DNA from: Alcanivorax quisquiliarum
GTDB lineage: Bacteria; Pseudomonadota; Gammaproteobacteria; Pseudomonadales; Alcanivoracaceae
Direction of reading: 5' to 3'
DNA length: 64,000 nt
Assembly (NCBI RefSeq): GCF_023051175.1
Contig: NZ_JALKII010000006.1
Location: 62,001 to 126,000 of the forward strand
The notes under the pieces are model-generated. The model saw only the letters and a list, made by a program, of their open reading frames with translations, did no database searches and was not told the DNA's origin. Made by a program: the position numbers and the translations under genes. Every line of letters starts with the position of its first letter. The first letter of the stretch is position 1. This document shows positions 35,513 to 48,003 of the stretch, in pieces.

Positions 35513-37444
35513 TCAGTGGGTGTTGGCTGGCCCGCCGATCGGGCCTTCGCTCCGTGGGCCGGCCGGCTCGGAGCCGCCTTCGCTGGCCGGCGAGCCGCTG
35601 CCGGGGCCGGGGTCCTGCCAGTCTTTCGGCGGCCGCGGCTGACGGCCACTCATGATGTCTTCGATCTGTTCGGCGTCGATGGTTTCGTATTGCATCAGCG
35701 CCTGTGCCATGGCTTCCAGCTTGTCGCGATTGTCCTCGAGAATCTGTTTTGCACGCGCATAGCAGCTGTCGATGATGGCGCGCACTTCGCGGTCGATTTC
35801 CTGGGCAATTTCTTCCGACACATGCTTGGTCTGAGACATGGTCTTGCCGAGGAAGACTTCACCTTCTTCTTCCTCGTAGGCCAACGGCCCGAGCTTTTCC
35901 GACAGACCCCATTTGGTCACCATCGCCCGCGCCAGCTTGGTGGCACGCTCGATATCGTTGGAGGCGCCGGTGGTGACGCCATCGAAGCCATTGATCATTT
36001 CTTCGGCAATACGGCCACCGAACAACGAGCAGATCATGCTTTCCAGCGCCCGCTTGGACTGGCTGTATTTGTCTTCGGTGGGCAGGTACATGGTCACACC
36101 CAGGGCGCGGCCACGGGGAATGATCGACACTTTGTACACCGGATCATGCTCCGGCACGATGCGGCCGATGATCGCGTGGCCGGCTTCGTGGTACGCGGTG
36201 TTGAGCTTCTCTTTTTCGCTCATCACCATGGAGCGCCGCTCCGCGCCCATCAGGATCTTGTCCTTGGCGCGTTCGAATTCTTCCATGCTCACCAGGCGCT
36301 TGTTGCCCCGCGCCGCAAACAGCGCCGCTTCGTTCACCAGGTTGGCCAGATCAGCACCGGAGAAACCGGGTGTGCCACGGGCAATCAGGCTCGGGTTGAC
36401 ATCATCGGCCACCGGCACGTTGCGCATGTGTACCTTGATGATCTGCTCGCGGCCACGTACGTCGGGCAGCGGCACCACCACCTGACGGTCAAAACGGCCC
36501 GGCCGCAGCAGCGCCGCATCGAGCACATCCGGGCGGTTGGTGGCGGCGATGACGATGATGCCGTCGTTGGCACCAAAGCCGTCCATTTCCACCAGCAGCT
36601 GGTTCAGCGTTTGTTCACGCTCATCGTGCCCGCCGCCCAGGCCGGCACCACGGCTGCGGCCCACGGCGTCGATTTCATCAATAAAGATGATGCAGGGCGC
36701 GTGTTTTTTTGCCTGCTCGAACATATCGCGCACGCGGGAGGCGCCCACGCCGACAAACATTTCCACAAAATCGGAGCCGGAGATGGAGAAAAACGGCACC
36801 CGCGCCTCGCCGGCAATCGCTTTGGCCAGCAGGGTTTTACCTGTACCGGGCGAGCCGACCATCAGCACGCCACGGGGAATACGCCCGCCAAGGCGCTGGA
36901 ATTTGCCCGGATCACGCAGGAATTCCACCAGCTCCTGCACTTCTTCCTTGGCCTCTTCCACGCCGGCCACATCGGCGAAGGTGGTCTTGATCTGGTCTTC
37001 GGAGAGCAGCCGCGCTTTGCTTTTGCCGAATGTCATCGGCCCGCCGCCACCTTTGCCACCGCCCTGCATCTGGCGCATGAAAAAGATGAAAATGGCGAGG
37101 ATCAGCAGGATCGGCAGGATCGACAGCAGCAGCTGGGTCATGAAGCCCTGCCGCTCCGGCTCCTTGCCCTCCACGCGCACGTTGTTCTGGATCAGCGTCG
37201 GCATCAGGTCGAGATCGGGCAGCGCCGGCTTCACGGTTTCAAAGCCGTTGCCCTGGCGGTCTTCGCCGCGAATCCGGTAATCCTGCACCTGTACGCGGGC
37301 CACATCGCCGCGCTCCACGCGCTTGATGAACTCGGAGTATTCCACCGTCTGCACGGCGGGCTCGTGGCTGATGCCCTGGGCGACTACGTACAAGACGCCG
37401 GCAATCACCAACCAGAGCACGATATTCTTGGTCATGTCGTTCAA
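35513..37444 (-). CDS. ftsH: ATP-dependent zinc metalloprotease FtsH
   Basis: I start at a TTG (37444) because AAGAGG lies 6 bases before it and the product is 643 aa (E. coli 644); the next ATG (37435) is too far from that site. Two membrane helices flank a periplasmic segment, then the AAA domain (Walker A GSPGTGKT, Walker [10 protein letters not shown]) and a zinc protease with HEAGH near residue 415. It degrades misfolded membrane proteins and regulators such as sigma-32. The C-terminal 35 residues are Gly/Pro/Ser-rich. Confidence 0.95.
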   Translation of the reverse strand: MNDMTKNIVLWLVIAGVLYVVAQGISHEPAVQTVEYSEFIKRVERGDVARVQVQDYRIRGEDRQGNGFETVKPALPDLDLMPTLIQNNVRVEGKEPERQGFMTQLLLSILPILLILAIFIFFMRQMQGGGKGGGGPMTFGKSKARLLSEDQIKTTFADVAGVEEAKEEVQELVEFLRDPGKFQRLGGRIPRGVLMVGSPGTGKTLLAKAIAGEARVPFFSISGSDFVEMFVGVGASRVRDMFEQAKKHAPCIIFIDEIDAVGRSRGAGLGGGHDEREQTLNQLLVEMDGFGANDGIIVIAATNRPDVLDAALLRPGRFDRQVVVPLPDVRGREQIIKVHMRNVPVADDVNPSLIARGTPGFSGADLANLVNEAALFAARGNKRLVSMEEFERAKDKILMGAERRSMVMSEKEKLNTAYHEAGHAIIGRIVPEHDPVYKVSIIPRGRALGVTMYLPTEDKYSQSKRALESMICSLFGGRIAEEMINGFDGVTTGASNDIERATKLARAMVTKWGLSEKLGPLAYEEEEGEVFLGKTMSQTKHVSEEIAQEIDREVRAIIDSCYARAKQILEDNRDKLEAMAQALMQYETIDAEQIEDIMSGRQPRPPKDWQDPGPGSGSPASEGGSEPAGPRSEGPIGGPANTH

Positions 37445-37506
37445 GGGACACCTCTTCCCGTTGACGCCGATTTGCGTGCATGGCATTTCGCCACACACCA
37501 TAGAAC

Positions 37507-38130
37507 TTACACCATTTTCAGGCCGGTCCCCAGCAGGTATGTCTCCGGGGAGCGCGGGCGGCTGGCCGCAGGCTTGCGGGTAACCAGCTTGTCGAACCCC
37601 TGCTGGAGCTCGCGCCGGTACTCATCCACCCCTTCGCCCTGAAATATCTTGGTCAGGAAACGGCCCTCGCGGGACAGCACTCGCCGTGCCATATCCAGCG
37701 CCAACTCCGCCAGATACATGGCGCGTGGCTGATCCACCGCCCGGTTACCACTCATATTGGGGGCCATGTCGGACATTACAAGGTCAACCTTGTTCCCGCC
37801 CAGCGCTTCGAGGATCGCCTCGAACACGCTTTCGTCGTGAAAATCGCCCTGAATGAAGGTTACATCGGGGATCGCGTCCATCGGCAAGATGTCGCTGGCT
37901 ACCACCCGGCCGCTGCTGCCCACCAGCCGGGCGGCCACCTGTGACCAGCCGCCGGGGGCGGCACCGAGATCCAGCACCCGCATGCCGGGCCGGAACAGTT
38001 TGTCCTTTTCGTGTATTTCCAGCAGCTTGTAGCTGGCGCGGGAGCGATAACCCTCGGCCTGCGCCTTGGCCACCCAGGGATCGTTGAAATGCTCCTGCAA
38101 CCAGCGGCCGCTGCTTTTTGATCGTGCCAT
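37507..38130 (-). CDS. rlmE: 23S rRNA (uridine-2552 2'-O) methyltransferase
   Basis: 207 residues from ATG 38130 ([17 protein letters not shown]); the open frame upstream runs antisense through yhbY. SAM-binding motif [16 protein letters not shown], followed by [19 protein letters not shown] family arrangement retained. It usually follows yhbY divergently and precedes ftsH, as here. Confidence 0.96.
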   Translation of the reverse strand: MARSKSSGRWLQEHFNDPWVAKAQAEGYRSRASYKLLEIHEKDKLFRPGMRVLDLGAAPGGWSQVAARLVGSSGRVVASDILPMDAIPDVTFIQGDFHDESVFEAILEALGGNKVDLVMSDMAPNMSGNRAVDQPRAMYLAELALDMARRVLSREGRFLTKIFQGEGVDEYRRELQQGFDKLVTRKPAASRPRSPETYLLGTGLKMV

Positions 38131-38223
38131 CTGCTTTTGACCTGCCTTGCTTGCTACGGGCGCCACTGCTCGCGAGCGGGCGCAGATCCGGTTAGAATGT
38201 GCGCCCTTTTCCGGAGATCCGCC

Positions 38224-38538
38224 ATGCCTCTTTCCGCCCAGGACACTCGCCGCTTCCGCGCTATCGGCCATCATCTCAAGCCGATCCTGATTTTCGGGGG
38301 CAACGGCCTGAGCGATGCCTTCACCAGCGAGCTGGATGCCCGACTGGAGGACCATGAGCTCATCAAGGTACGCATCAATGCCGAAAACCGGGATGATCGC
38401 AACGCGGTAATCGCGGCCCTGCTGGAGGCTTCTGCTGCCGAGCTGGTGCAGCGAGTCGGTAACGTCGCGCTGCTTTACCGGGCCGCGAAAAAGCCCAACC
38501 CCAAGCTCTCCAACATTCTGCGCGCCCAACAGGGCTGA
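38224..38538 (+). CDS. yhbY: RNA-binding protein YhbY (CRM domain)
   Basis: 104 residues from ATG 38224 (GGAG upstream; [20 protein letters not shown]). The CRM signature [11 protein letters not shown] and HELIKVRI is present. Associates with the 50S ribosome precursor. Only core gene on the plus strand here, divergent from rlmE. Confidence 0.95.
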   Translation: MPLSAQDTRRFRAIGHHLKPILIFGGNGLSDAFTSELDARLEDHELIKVRINAENRDDRNAVIAALLEASAAELVQRVGNVALLYRAAKKPNPKLSNILRAQQG

Positions 38539-38758
38539 GCCCGGCGGCGCCATTCTTCATTAGCAGACCTGTGAGCGGGCCTGCATTAACCGGCCTGCAC
38601 TAGCGAAGCCTGACGCGGCGCGGCCAGGCACGGCGGCTGGCCTGTTCTTTCTACACTGTTCTTTCTACCTGACCCTTCACCAGGCGCACCTCTGCGCCCG
38701 GCTCGCTTCGCCACTAAAAAAGGGAGCGGCGGGGTGCGCGCCTCAAAGGCTCGCCTTG

Positions 38759-39235
38759 TTACAGATGCTCCACTTTGTCGATTTCGTACTCGACCACCCC
38801 GCCGGGTGTTTCGATCTGCACCACGTCGCCCTCTTCCTTGCCGATCAGGCCACGGGCAATGGGAGAATTGACCGAAATTTTCTGCTGTTTGATATCCGCT
38901 TCGTCATCACCCACGATCTTGTAGACTCGCTCTTCGTCGGTATCGACGTTGATGATGGTCACGGTCGTACCGAACAACACCTTGCCGGTGGGCTGAATTT
39001 CTCTCACATCGATAATCTGTGCTGCTGCCAGCCGAGATTCGATCTCGTTGATCCGGCCTTCACAAAAGCCCTGCTCTTCACGCGCCGCGTGGTACTCTGC
39101 GTTTTCTTTCAGATCGCCGTGCTCGCGGGCTTCGGCAATCGCCTGCACAATGCGCGGGCGCTCGACCATTTTCAAACGCTGCAATTCTGCGCGCAGCGCT
39201 TCAGCACCCTCGACAGTCATCGGGAATCGCTGCAT
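38759..39235 (-). CDS. greA: Transcription elongation factor GreA
   Basis: 158 residues: coiled-coil N-terminus ([42 protein letters not shown]) with the conserved acidic tip and C-terminal FKBP-like domain ([16 protein letters not shown]). Rescues backtracked polymerase. Start overlaps the carB stop by one base. Confidence 0.97.
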   Translation of the reverse strand: MQRFPMTVEGAEALRAELQRLKMVERPRIVQAIAEAREHGDLKENAEYHAAREEQGFCEGRINEIESRLAAAQIIDVREIQPTGKVLFGTTVTIINVDTDEERVYKIVGDDEADIKQQKISVNSPIARGLIGKEEGDVVQIETPGGVVEYEIDKVEHL

Positions 39236-42200
39236 CAGTTACCTCCATTAACGGCATTTTCAAGTGCCGCATGCAGATCCTGCAGGCGTCGTACCTGCAA
39301 GTCGTCCTCCAGTTTCAGTGTCTGGCACACTGCCCAGGCGGCGCTGATGGTGGTGGTGTAATACACCTTGTGCTGCAATGCCGAACGCCGGATGGCGAAC
39401 GAATCGCGCACCGCCTGCTTGCCTTCGGTGGTGTTGATGATCATGGCGATTTCATCGTTCTTGATCATGTCCACCACGTGCGGGCGGCCTTCCATCACTT
39501 TATTCACTCGCGTGACAGGAATCCCCGCCGCGTCGATACGTTTCGCGGTGCCGTCGGTGGCGACCAGATTGAAGCCGAGCGCAACCAGCTTGCGCGCCAC
39601 TTCCACCGCCGGCTCTTTATCCGCTTCGCGCACGGAAATGAAGATCGTGCCTTCACGCGGCAAGCGCTCGCCGGCCGCCAGCGCCGCCTTGCCATACGCT
39701 TCGGCAAAGGTTGCACCGACGCCCATCACCTCACCGGTGGATTTCATTTCCGGGCCCAGGATCGGATCGACCTTGGTGAACTTGGCGAACGGGAACACCG
39801 CCTCTTTTACATAGTAATGTTGTGGCACGATCTCTCGCGTAAAACCTTGTGACTTCAGCGAGGTGCCGGCCATGCAGCGGGCCGCCACGGCAGCTAGCGA
39901 CACGCCGATTGCCTTGGACACATAGGGCACCGTGCGCGAGGCACGCGGGTTCACTTCCAGCACGTACACGTCGCCATCCTTGACGGCAAACTGCACGTTC
40001 ATCAGGCCGATCACGCCCAGCTCTTTGGCCATCGCCGCCGACTGCTCACGCATCACGTTCTGCACATCGTCCGGCAGGTTGTATGGCGGCAGGGAGCAGG
40101 CCGAGTCACCGGAGTGCACGCCAGCTTGCTCGATATGCTGCATGATGCCGCCGATCACCACGTCTTCACCGTCGCATACGGCGTCCACATCGGTTTCGAT
40201 GGCATCGTCAAGAAAGCGATCCAGCAGCACCGGCGATTCATTGGAAACGGACACTGCGTTTTTCATGTAGCTGCGCAGTTCGTCTTCGTTGAACACCACT
40301 TCCATGGCGCGGCCACCAAGCACATACGAAGGCCGTACCACTAGCGGATAGCCGATTTCGGCGGCCAGCCGCACACCATCTTCAATGCTGCGTGCGGTAC
40401 GGTTCGGCGGCTGCTTCAGGCCAAGCTTGTTGACCATCTGCTGGAAGCGCTCGCGATCCTCGGCTTCATCGATGGCATCCGGGCTGGTGCCGATGATCGG
40501 CACGCCAGCGCCCTGAAGTGCGCGGGCCAGTTTCAGCGGTGTCTGACCGCCGTACTGCACGATCACGCCTTTCGGTTTTTCCTTGGCAACGATTTCGAGC
40601 ACGTCTTCCAGTGTCACCGGCTCGAAATAGAGGCGGTCTGATGTGTCGTAATCGGTGGAGACGGTCTCCGGGTTACAGTTGACCATGATGGTTTCGTAAC
40701 CGTCTTCGCGCATTGCCAGCGCGGCGTGCACGCAGCAATAGTCGAATTCGATGCCCTGACCGATCCGGTTCGGGCCGCCGCCTATCACCATGATTTTTTC
40801 ACGATCCGACGGCAGCGACTCGCACTCTTCGTCGTATGTGGAATACATATAGGCGGTGCTGGTGGCAAATTCTGCCGCGCAGGTATCGACGCGCTTGTAC
40901 ACGGGCCGGATATTGAATTCATGGCGCTTGCCACGCACATCGGCCTCTTTCACGCCCAGCAGGCGTGCCAGCCGCGCATCGGAAAAGCCCTTGCGCTTGA
41001 GGCGATACAAGGTGTCGCGATCCAGGCCGGTAAAAGTGATGTCGGCCAGGCGCTGCTCGTCACGAATCAGGTCTTCGATCTGCACCAGGAACCAGTGGTC
41101 GATCTTGGTCAAGCGATACAGTTCCTCCACGGTGAGGCCGGCGCGGAACGCATCGCCCAGCACCCAGATACGATCCGGGCCTGGCGAAGCCAGCGATTCG
41201 ATCACTTGCTGGCGCAGATCGCCATCTTTCGGATCGAGCTTCGGATCAAAACCGCAGGAATCTGTTTCCAGGCCCCGCAGTGCCTTGTGCAGCGACTCTT
41301 GAAAGTTGCGGCCGATCGCCATTACTTCGCCCACGGATTTCATCTGCGTGGTGAGCACCGGATCAGCAGCGCTGAATTTCTCGAAGTTGAAACGCGGAAT
41401 CTTGGTAACAACGTAATCAATGGAGGGTTCGAACGAGGCCGGCGTCTTGCCGCCGGTAATGTCGTTCTGCAACTCGTCCAGCGTATAACCAACGGCCAGC
41501 TTGGCGGCGATTTTTGCAATCGGGAAACCGGTTGCCTTGGAGGCCAGTGCGGACGAACGGGAGACGCGCGGGTTCATTTCGATAACGACCATGCGGCCCG
41601 TTTGCGGGCAGATGCCGAACTGCACGTTGGAACCACCGGTCTCGACGCCGATCTCGCGCAGCACCGCGATGGAGGCGTCGCGCATGATCTGGTATTCCTT
41701 GTCGGTCAGCGTTTGCGCCGGCGCGACGGTGATGGAATCACCTGTATGCACGCCCATCGGATCAAGGTTTTCGATGGTGCAGACAATGATGCAGTTGTCG
41801 TTCTTGTCACGCACCACTTCGGTTTCAAATTCTTTCCAGCCGAGCAGTGATTCATCGATCAGCAGCTCTTTGGTGGGTGAAAGATCCAGGCCGCGCTCGC
41901 AGATTTCCTGAAACTCTTCGCGGTTGTACGCGATGCCGCCACCTGACCCACCCATGGTAAAGCTGGGGCGGATGATGCAGGGGAAGCCGATATCTTCCAG
42001 CACTGCGAAGGCTTCTTCCATGGAGTGCGCCAGCGCTGAGCGCGGGCATTCCAGGCCGATCTTGCGCATCGCCTGATCGAAGCGGCTGCGGTCTTCTGCC
42101 TTGTCGATGGCATCGGCGTTGGCGCCGATCATTTCCACGTTGTATTTTTTCAGGACACCGTGGCGTTCCAGATCCAGCGCGCAGTTCAGCGCGGTCTGGC

Positions 42201-42474
42201 CGCCCATGGTGGGCAGCAGCGCGTCAGGGCGCTCCTTGGCGATGATGCGTTCGACGGTTTCCCAGGTGATCGGCTCGATATAGGTGGCATCGGCCATGGC
42301 CGGATCGGTCATGATGGTGGCGGGATTGGAATTCACCAGGATGACGCGGTATCCCTCTTCGCGCAGCGCTTTACAGGCCTGGGCACCGGAGTAGTCGAAC
42401 TCGCAGGCCTGGCCGATCACGATAGGCCCTGCGCCGATGATGAGGATGCTTTGTATGTCTGTGCGTTTTGGCAT
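39235..42474 (-). CDS. carB: Carbamoyl-phosphate synthase large subunit
   Basis: 1079 residues (E. coli 1073). Two ATP-grasp halves ([13 protein letters not shown] and the second [13 protein letters not shown]), repeated [22 protein letters not shown] entries, oligomerisation part and a C-terminal MGS-like allosteric domain ([18 protein letters not shown]). Makes carbamoyl phosphate for arginine and pyrimidines with CarA. carA lies 181 bases upstream; the spacer has no gene. Confidence 0.98.
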   Translation of the reverse strand: MPKRTDIQSILIIGAGPIVIGQACEFDYSGAQACKALREEGYRVILVNSNPATIMTDPAMADATYIEPITWETVERIIAKERPDALLPTMGGQTALNCALDLERHGVLKKYNVEMIGANADAIDKAEDRSRFDQAMRKIGLECPRSALAHSMEEAFAVLEDIGFPCIIRPSFTMGGSGGGIAYNREEFQEICERGLDLSPTKELLIDESLLGWKEFETEVVRDKNDNCIIVCTIENLDPMGVHTGDSITVAPAQTLTDKEYQIMRDASIAVLREIGVETGGSNVQFGICPQTGRMVVIEMNPRVSRSSALASKATGFPIAKIAAKLAVGYTLDELQNDITGGKTPASFEPSIDYVVTKIPRFNFEKFSAADPVLTTQMKSVGEVMAIGRNFQESLHKALRGLETDSCGFDPKLDPKDGDLRQQVIESLASPGPDRIWVLGDAFRAGLTVEELYRLTKIDHWFLVQIEDLIRDEQRLADITFTGLDRDTLYRLKRKGFSDARLARLLGVKEADVRGKRHEFNIRPVYKRVDTCAAEFATSTAYMYSTYDEECESLPSDREKIMVIGGGPNRIGQGIEFDYCCVHAALAMREDGYETIMVNCNPETVSTDYDTSDRLYFEPVTLEDVLEIVAKEKPKGVIVQYGGQTPLKLARALQGAGVPIIGTSPDAIDEAEDRERFQQMVNKLGLKQPPNRTARSIEDGVRLAAEIGYPLVVRPSYVLGGRAMEVVFNEDELRSYMKNAVSVSNESPVLLDRFLDDAIETDVDAVCDGEDVVIGGIMQHIEQAGVHSGDSACSLPPYNLPDDVQNVMREQSAAMAKELGVIGLMNVQFAVKDGDVYVLEVNPRASRTVPYVSKAIGVSLAAVAARCMAGTSLKSQGFTREIVPQHYYVKEAVFPFAKFTKVDPILGPEMKSTGEVMGVGATFAEAYGKAALAAGERLPREGTIFISVREADKEPAVEVARKLVALGFNLVATDGTAKRIDAAGIPVTRVNKVMEGRPHVVDMIKNDEIAMIINTTEGKQAVRDSFAIRRSALQHKVYYTTTISAAWAVCQTLKLEDDLQVRRLQDLHAALENAVNGGN

Positions 42475-42655
42475 GGTCGAGTAACCGTCCGCATGGGTGC
42501 TTGCTACTGGGCCGGACGTCGAATTTCGGACGCCGCGGGGGCGTGCCGCCCTGGCCCACTGAGAGTTTAGCGTCTGGCGTCAAACGCCGGACGTGGCGCT
42601 GGCGGCCCTGTTGGCCCGCCGGCGCGGTGCTTTCCTTTTACCGGCTTTACCGGGA

Positions 42656-43789
42656 TCACTTCGCCTCGCGAGCCGCCATCAGCTCGACGAAGTAATCGAA
42701 CAGCGAGGCAGGGTCGTGCGGCCCTGGGCTGGCTTCCGGGTGGCCCTGAAAACTGAAGGCCGGCTTTTCCGTGTGATGAACGCCTTGCTGTGAGCCATCG
42801 AACAGCGAGACATGAGTAGCTCGCAGCGTTGCCGGCAACGAGTCGCCATCCACCTCGAAGCCATGGTTCTGGCTGGTGATCATCACGGTACTGTGTTGCA
42901 GATCTTTCACCGGATGGTTGGCGCCGTGGTGGCCGAACTTCATCTTGCGCGTTTTGGCACCACAGGCCAGCGCCAGCAGTTGATGGCCAAGGCAGATGCC
43001 GAACATCGGCAGCCCGGTATCCAGAATTTCCCGGATCGCCTGGATGGCGTAATCGCACGGCTCGGGGTCGCCGGGGCCGTTGGAAAGAAACACGCCATCA
43101 GGCTTCATCGCCAGCACTTCGCTGGCCGGCGTCTGCGCCGGCACCACGGTGAGCTTGCAGCCGCGTTCGGCAAGCAGGCGCAGGATGTTGCGCTTGGCGC
43201 CAAAATCGTAGGCCACCACATGGAAGCGGGCGTCGGCCTGCTCGCGGTAGCCTTCGCCCAGCCGCCAGGTGCCTTCTGTCCAGCTGTAGGCTTCTTTGGT
43301 GCTGACTTCGCGGGCCAGATCTTTGCCCGCCAGCCCGGAAAAGCTGCGTGCGGCGGCCAGGGCGTCGTCTTCCGAGACGCCTTCGCCAGCGATGATGCAG
43401 CCGCTCTGGGCGCCTTTTTCCCGCAGGATGCGGGTCAGGCGGCGGGTATCAATCTCGGCAATGGCGACGATATTTTGCTGGCGCAGGTACTCGGGCAGGC
43501 TTTGCTCGGCACGCCAGTTGCTGACCGTCTGGGCCAGATCGCGGATAACCAGACCCGCAGCCCATACCTTGGAGGATTCATTATCTTCCGCATTGATGCC
43601 GGTGTTGCCAATATGCGGATAGGTGAGGGTGACAATTTGCTGGGCATAGGAAGGATCGGTCAGGATCTCCTGATAGCCGGTGAGCGCTGTATTAAACACC
43701 ACCTCGCCAACGGTCTTGCCGGACGCGCCGAGTGCGACGCCCCGGAAGATGCTGCCGTCTTCCAGCGCCAGTATGGCCGGTACCGTCAA
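42656..43789 (-). CDS. carA: Carbamoyl-phosphate synthase small subunit
   Basis: 377 residues. N-terminal small-chain domain ([32 protein letters not shown]) and class I glutaminase with catalytic Cys in [13 protein letters not shown] and His in [13 protein letters not shown]. Supplies ammonia to CarB. Preceded by the dapB terminator, so carAB has its own promoter. Confidence 0.98.
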   Translation of the reverse strand: MTVPAILALEDGSIFRGVALGASGKTVGEVVFNTALTGYQEILTDPSYAQQIVTLTYPHIGNTGINAEDNESSKVWAAGLVIRDLAQTVSNWRAEQSLPEYLRQQNIVAIAEIDTRRLTRILREKGAQSGCIIAGEGVSEDDALAAARSFSGLAGKDLAREVSTKEAYSWTEGTWRLGEGYREQADARFHVVAYDFGAKRNILRLLAERGCKLTVVPAQTPASEVLAMKPDGVFLSNGPGDPEPCDYAIQAIREILDTGLPMFGICLGHQLLALACGAKTRKMKFGHHGANHPVKDLQHSTVMITSQNHGFEVDGDSLPATLRATHVSLFDGSQQGVHHTEKPAFSFQGHPEASPGPHDPASLFDYFVELMAAREAK

Positions 43790-43853
43790 CGCAACCTCCA
43801 GAATTCATTACTGTGTCTTGCGGGAAAGGGCCCGCACCGTGCATCGCGTGCGC

Positions 43854-43883
43854 AAAAAAGCGAGATGGAGTGATCCATCTCGC
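43854..43883 (-). terminator. Terminator of dapB
   Basis: GCGAGATGGA (stem 43883-43874 on minus) pairs with TCCATCTCGC (43869-43860) around a four-base loop, then TTTTTTG. It lies about 130 bases past the dapB stop and just before carA. Confidence 0.9.
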
Positions 43884-44011
43884 TCGAATTCGGCTCATTT
43901 GGCCGCCAGCCGCGTCACCGGCCCTTCAGGATCGCGGTATTTTAGGGGCAATCGCCGCCGGGCGCCAGCGCAAGGACACACTGGCAGGGCATCGGGCTGA
44001 AATACGAGACG

Positions 44012-44890
<879 letters not shown>

Positions 44891-45277
44891 TTACTCGATC
44901 CGATCACCGGTGTGTACGTCGCCGCCCTTCTCGCCGGCACGGGGCGGCACATCCGGCCGGCCAGAGCGGCGATCCCGTGCCAGCGCTGCTCGGGTCAGCA
45001 TCATGGTGGTGACCGGCGCCGTCAACAACACCGCCAGTGTGATCAGCAGCTCATGGATCACCAGCCGCGATTGCATCACGCTGAAAAACAGCATGGAGGC
45101 GATCAGCATACAGCCGGCGCCGAGCGTATTGATCAGCGAGGGGCCGTGCACGCGCTGGAAAAAATTCGACAGCCGCAACAGGCCAAGTGCGCCGGTAACG
45201 CACAGGAAACTGCCCAGGATCAACAAGGCGGATACCGGAATCGCCAGCCACAACGGCACCTGCTCCATCGGGCTCAT
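44891..45277 (-). CDS. mnhG: Mrp-type Na+/H+ antiporter subunit G
   Basis: 128 residues from ATG 45277 (MSPMEQVPLWLAIPVSALLILGSFL). Three membrane helices with GALGLLRLSNFFQRVHGPSLINTLG, the MnhG signature. Start overlaps the mnhF stop (ATGA). Last gene of the antiporter operon; a charged C-terminal tail of about 25 residues follows the last helix. Confidence 0.94.
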   Translation of the reverse strand: MSPMEQVPLWLAIPVSALLILGSFLCVTGALGLLRLSNFFQRVHGPSLINTLGAGCMLIASMLFFSVMQSRLVIHELLITLAVLLTAPVTTMMLTRAALARDRRSGRPDVPPRAGEKGGDVHTGDRIE

Positions 45278-45555
45278 TCGATCACCTCGCCGCGCAGCAG
45301 GAACTTCGCCATCGCCACCGAGCCGATAAAGCCCAGCAGCGCGATCAGCAGTGCAATATCGAAATACAGCGTGTTGCCGTAGCGCATCCCCTGCACCAGC
45401 ATCAGCAGCATGGCGCTGACATAGATCATGTCCAGCGCGATCACGCGATCCTGCGCGGTCGGCCCGCGCAACAGGCGCAGCAGCGCCAGCAACATGCCCA
45501 GGCAAATGCTCAGCAAGGCAAACGTCAGTACCGGGGCGATGGATATCGTCATCAT
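45274..45555 (-). CDS. mnhF: Mrp-type Na+/H+ antiporter subunit F
   Basis: 93 residues, three membrane helices, with LLRGPTAQDRVIALDMIYV, the MnhF hallmark. Overlaps mnhE by 4 bases. Needed for assembly of the Mrp complex in other bacteria. Confidence 0.94.
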   Translation of the reverse strand: MMTISIAPVLTFALLSICLGMLLALLRLLRGPTAQDRVIALDMIYVSAMLLMLVQGMRYGNTLYFDIALLIALLGFIGSVAMAKFLLRGEVIE

Positions 45556-46043
45556 TCGAAAATCGCCTTCAGTGGAGTTTCATAGCGGCCTTTGATGGTA
45601 TCTATCCACCACTGCTCATCGTGAATATCCAGCACGTGGATCATCAGCCAACGGCGGTCCGCGCTCAGCTCGACCCAGGCCGTGCCCGGCGTCGACGTAA
45701 TGATGCATGCCAGTACCGCCAGCCCGTGTGGCGCCTTGATATCCAGCGGCACCATCATGAAACCGGAATTGCGGCGCCGGTGCGCGCCGCCCAGAATCAC
45801 CTTGCTGACCTGATAACAGGATTTGCAGATATCCACCAGCACTACACCGACCAGCCGCGCCGCCATCAAGGGCCGGCGCACTTTCTTTGCACGCAGCGGC
45901 TGCATCCGCCGCGTCGCATAGGGCACGCCCCAGGCCAGCAAGCCACCCAGCAGCCAATGGCCCAGCGCCAGCGTTTCGTTCAACAGCAGCCACATGATCA
46001 GCAGCAGCGCCGAGATGATCGGGAAGGGCAACCAGCGTTTCAT
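45552..46043 (-). CDS. mnhE: Mrp-type Na+/H+ antiporter subunit E
   Basis: 163 residues from ATG 46043 (MKRWLPFPIISALLLIMWLLLNETLALGHWLLGGLLAW). Membrane helices at the N-terminus and a soluble C-terminal domain with STPGTAWVELSADRRWLMIHVLD, typical of MnhE. The ATG shares one base with the mnhD stop (TGATG). Confidence 0.94.
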   Translation of the reverse strand: MKRWLPFPIISALLLIMWLLLNETLALGHWLLGGLLAWGVPYATRRMQPLRAKKVRRPLMAARLVGVVLVDICKSCYQVSKVILGGAHRRRNSGFMMVPLDIKAPHGLAVLACIITSTPGTAWVELSADRRWLMIHVLDIHDEQWWIDTIKGRYETPLKAIFE

Positions 46044-47659
46044 CAGTGGCCCTCCCTCAAGACCGGCTCGGAGGATAATATGCCCTCGGCAAAGGCCGGG
46101 CCGTGCAGCAGCGCCTCGGCGGTGCGCTGTAAATAATCCAGCACCGGCCCGGCATACACTGTCAGCAGGATGCAGCACAACAGCAAGCCGGCAATCGGTG
46201 CCGCCTCGATCACCCGCAGGCGCGGCGTGCGGTGCTGCTCCGGCACCCAGAAAAGACGGATGCCCAGGCGCATCAATGCCACCACGCCCGCCAGCCCGGA
46301 CAAGATCAGCAACGCCACCAGTACCCAGGTGCTCCAGGGCACCTCTGCCAGCGCACCCTGCTCCAGCGCCGCCGCCATCAGCGCGAACTTGCCCACGAAA
46401 CCGGCCAGCGGCGGCATACCCGTCAACATCAGCGTACAGGCGACAAAGCTCAGCCCAAGAAACGCCAGCGCAGCAGGAATGATGACGCCGATCTCTTCCG
46501 GCTCCGGCAGTACCATGCCTTCGGCCTCGAACGCTTCGACAGTGACGGCCAGCAGATCGGCACCGAAATCGCGGATGCGATCCAGCAGATCGGTGAGCAG
46601 ATAAAATGCCGCCAGTGCCAGCGTGGAACCGAGCAAGTAATACAGCATCGCTGCGGTGGCACCGGTGCCGCCGATGGCCATGCCGGCCAGCAACGTGCCA
46701 CAGGACGCAATCACGCTATGGCCGGCGAGCTTGCGGAAATCCTGTGCCGCCAGCATCCCCAGGCTGGCGATGCCCAGCGTCACCAGCCCGCCGTACAGCA
46801 ACCAGTGTGTGCCGAACCCGGCCGAGGCGCCCGCCTCGTCGGAGAACAGCAGCAGCCACAGCCGCAGGATCACATAGATGCCCACTTTGGTCATGATCGC
46901 GAACATCGCCGCCACGGGTGGCGTGGCCGCGCCGTAGCTGGCCGGCAGCCAGAAGTTCAGCGGCCAGATGGCGCTTTTCACCAGAAAGGCTACAGCGAGA
47001 ATAGCCGCGCCCGTCTCCAGCAAATGTGTGTCCGCCGGCGACATGGCCGGGATACGCAGCGCGATATCAGCCATCGACAACGAACCGGAGGCGGCATAAA
47101 TCAGCGCCACCCCCACCAGAAACACCGACGATGCCGCCAGGTTCACCGCCACATAATGCAAGCCGGCACGCACCCGCTGCTTGCCGGAGCCGTGCAGCAG
47201 CAAGCCGTAGGACGCCGCCAGCATCACCTCGAAAAACACAAACAGATTGAACAGGTCGTTGGTCAGGAAGGCGCCGTTCACGCCCATCAGCAAAAACTGG
47301 AACAGCGCATGGAAATGCACCCCGACGCGATCCCAGCGTGCCGCGGCAAACAGCAGCGTTGCGCAGGCCAACACGGCAGTCAGCAGCAGCATCAGCGCTG
47401 CCAGCCGATCCGCCGCCAGGGCGATGCCGAACGGCAGCGGCCAATTGCTCAGCAGGTAAGTGGCACTGGGTGCCGCGCCGCTCACCTGATCGGCCTGCCA
47501 CAACAGGCCAATCGCGATCACCAAAAGCCCTACCGTACCGACCAGGCCGATGCCGAGCTTCAGCCCACGGCGCTGTTCATCCACCGGCGCCAGCGCCGCC
47601 CCGATCAGCAGGGGCAGCAAGATCGGCATGATTATCAGATGCTGGAGCCAGCCACTCAT
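46043..47659 (-). CDS. mnhD: Mrp-type Na+/H+ antiporter subunit D
   Basis: 538 residues with about 14 membrane helices, homologous to the proton-pumping NuoN/M subunits. LVKSAIWPLNFWLPASYGAATPPVAAMFA carries the conserved lysine and proline of the channel. Overlaps mnhC by 4 bases. Confidence 0.95.
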   Translation of the reverse strand: MSGWLQHLIIMPILLPLLIGAALAPVDEQRRGLKLGIGLVGTVGLLVIAIGLLWQADQVSGAAPSATYLLSNWPLPFGIALAADRLAALMLLLTAVLACATLLFAAARWDRVGVHFHALFQFLLMGVNGAFLTNDLFNLFVFFEVMLAASYGLLLHGSGKQRVRAGLHYVAVNLAASSVFLVGVALIYAASGSLSMADIALRIPAMSPADTHLLETGAAILAVAFLVKSAIWPLNFWLPASYGAATPPVAAMFAIMTKVGIYVILRLWLLLFSDEAGASAGFGTHWLLYGGLVTLGIASLGMLAAQDFRKLAGHSVIASCGTLLAGMAIGGTGATAAMLYYLLGSTLALAAFYLLTDLLDRIRDFGADLLAVTVEAFEAEGMVLPEPEEIGVIIPAALAFLGLSFVACTLMLTGMPPLAGFVGKFALMAAALEQGALAEVPWSTWVLVALLILSGLAGVVALMRLGIRLFWVPEQHRTPRLRVIEAAPIAGLLLCCILLTVYAGPVLDYLQRTAEALLHGPAFAEGILSSEPVLREGH

Positions 47660-48003
47660 CCGTCGCTGCCCTCCTCGCCATCCACGTGATCAGTGCCGGT
47701 CAGGCCACGGGCCGCAAGCAGCACCACCAGAAACAGCGCGGTCATGGCAAAGCTGATCACGATGGCGGTGAGCACCAGTGCCTGTGGCAGCGGGTCGGCA
47801 TATTCGGCCACTTCCAGCAACACGCCATCAACAATCACCGGCGCCATGTTCTGGTTCAATCGCCCCATGGAAAAAATGAACAGGTTGACCGCATAGGACA
47901 GCAGTGACAGCCCCATGATTACCTGAAAGGTGCGTGGCCGCAGCAGCAACCAGATGCCGGCGCCCGCCAGCACGCCAATAGCCAGGGCCAGAATCAGTTC
48001 CAT
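47656..48003 (-). CDS. mnhC: Mrp-type Na+/H+ antiporter subunit C
   Basis: 115 residues, three membrane helices, NuoK-like: GLSLLSYAVNLFIFSMGRLNQN and DPLPQALVLTAIVISFAMTALFLV. Overlaps mnhA at its start by 10 bases. Confidence 0.95.
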   Translation of the reverse strand: MELILALAIGVLAGAGIWLLLRPRTFQVIMGLSLLSYAVNLFIFSMGRLNQNMAPVIVDGVLLEVAEYADPLPQALVLTAIVISFAMTALFLVVLLAARGLTGTDHVDGEEGSDG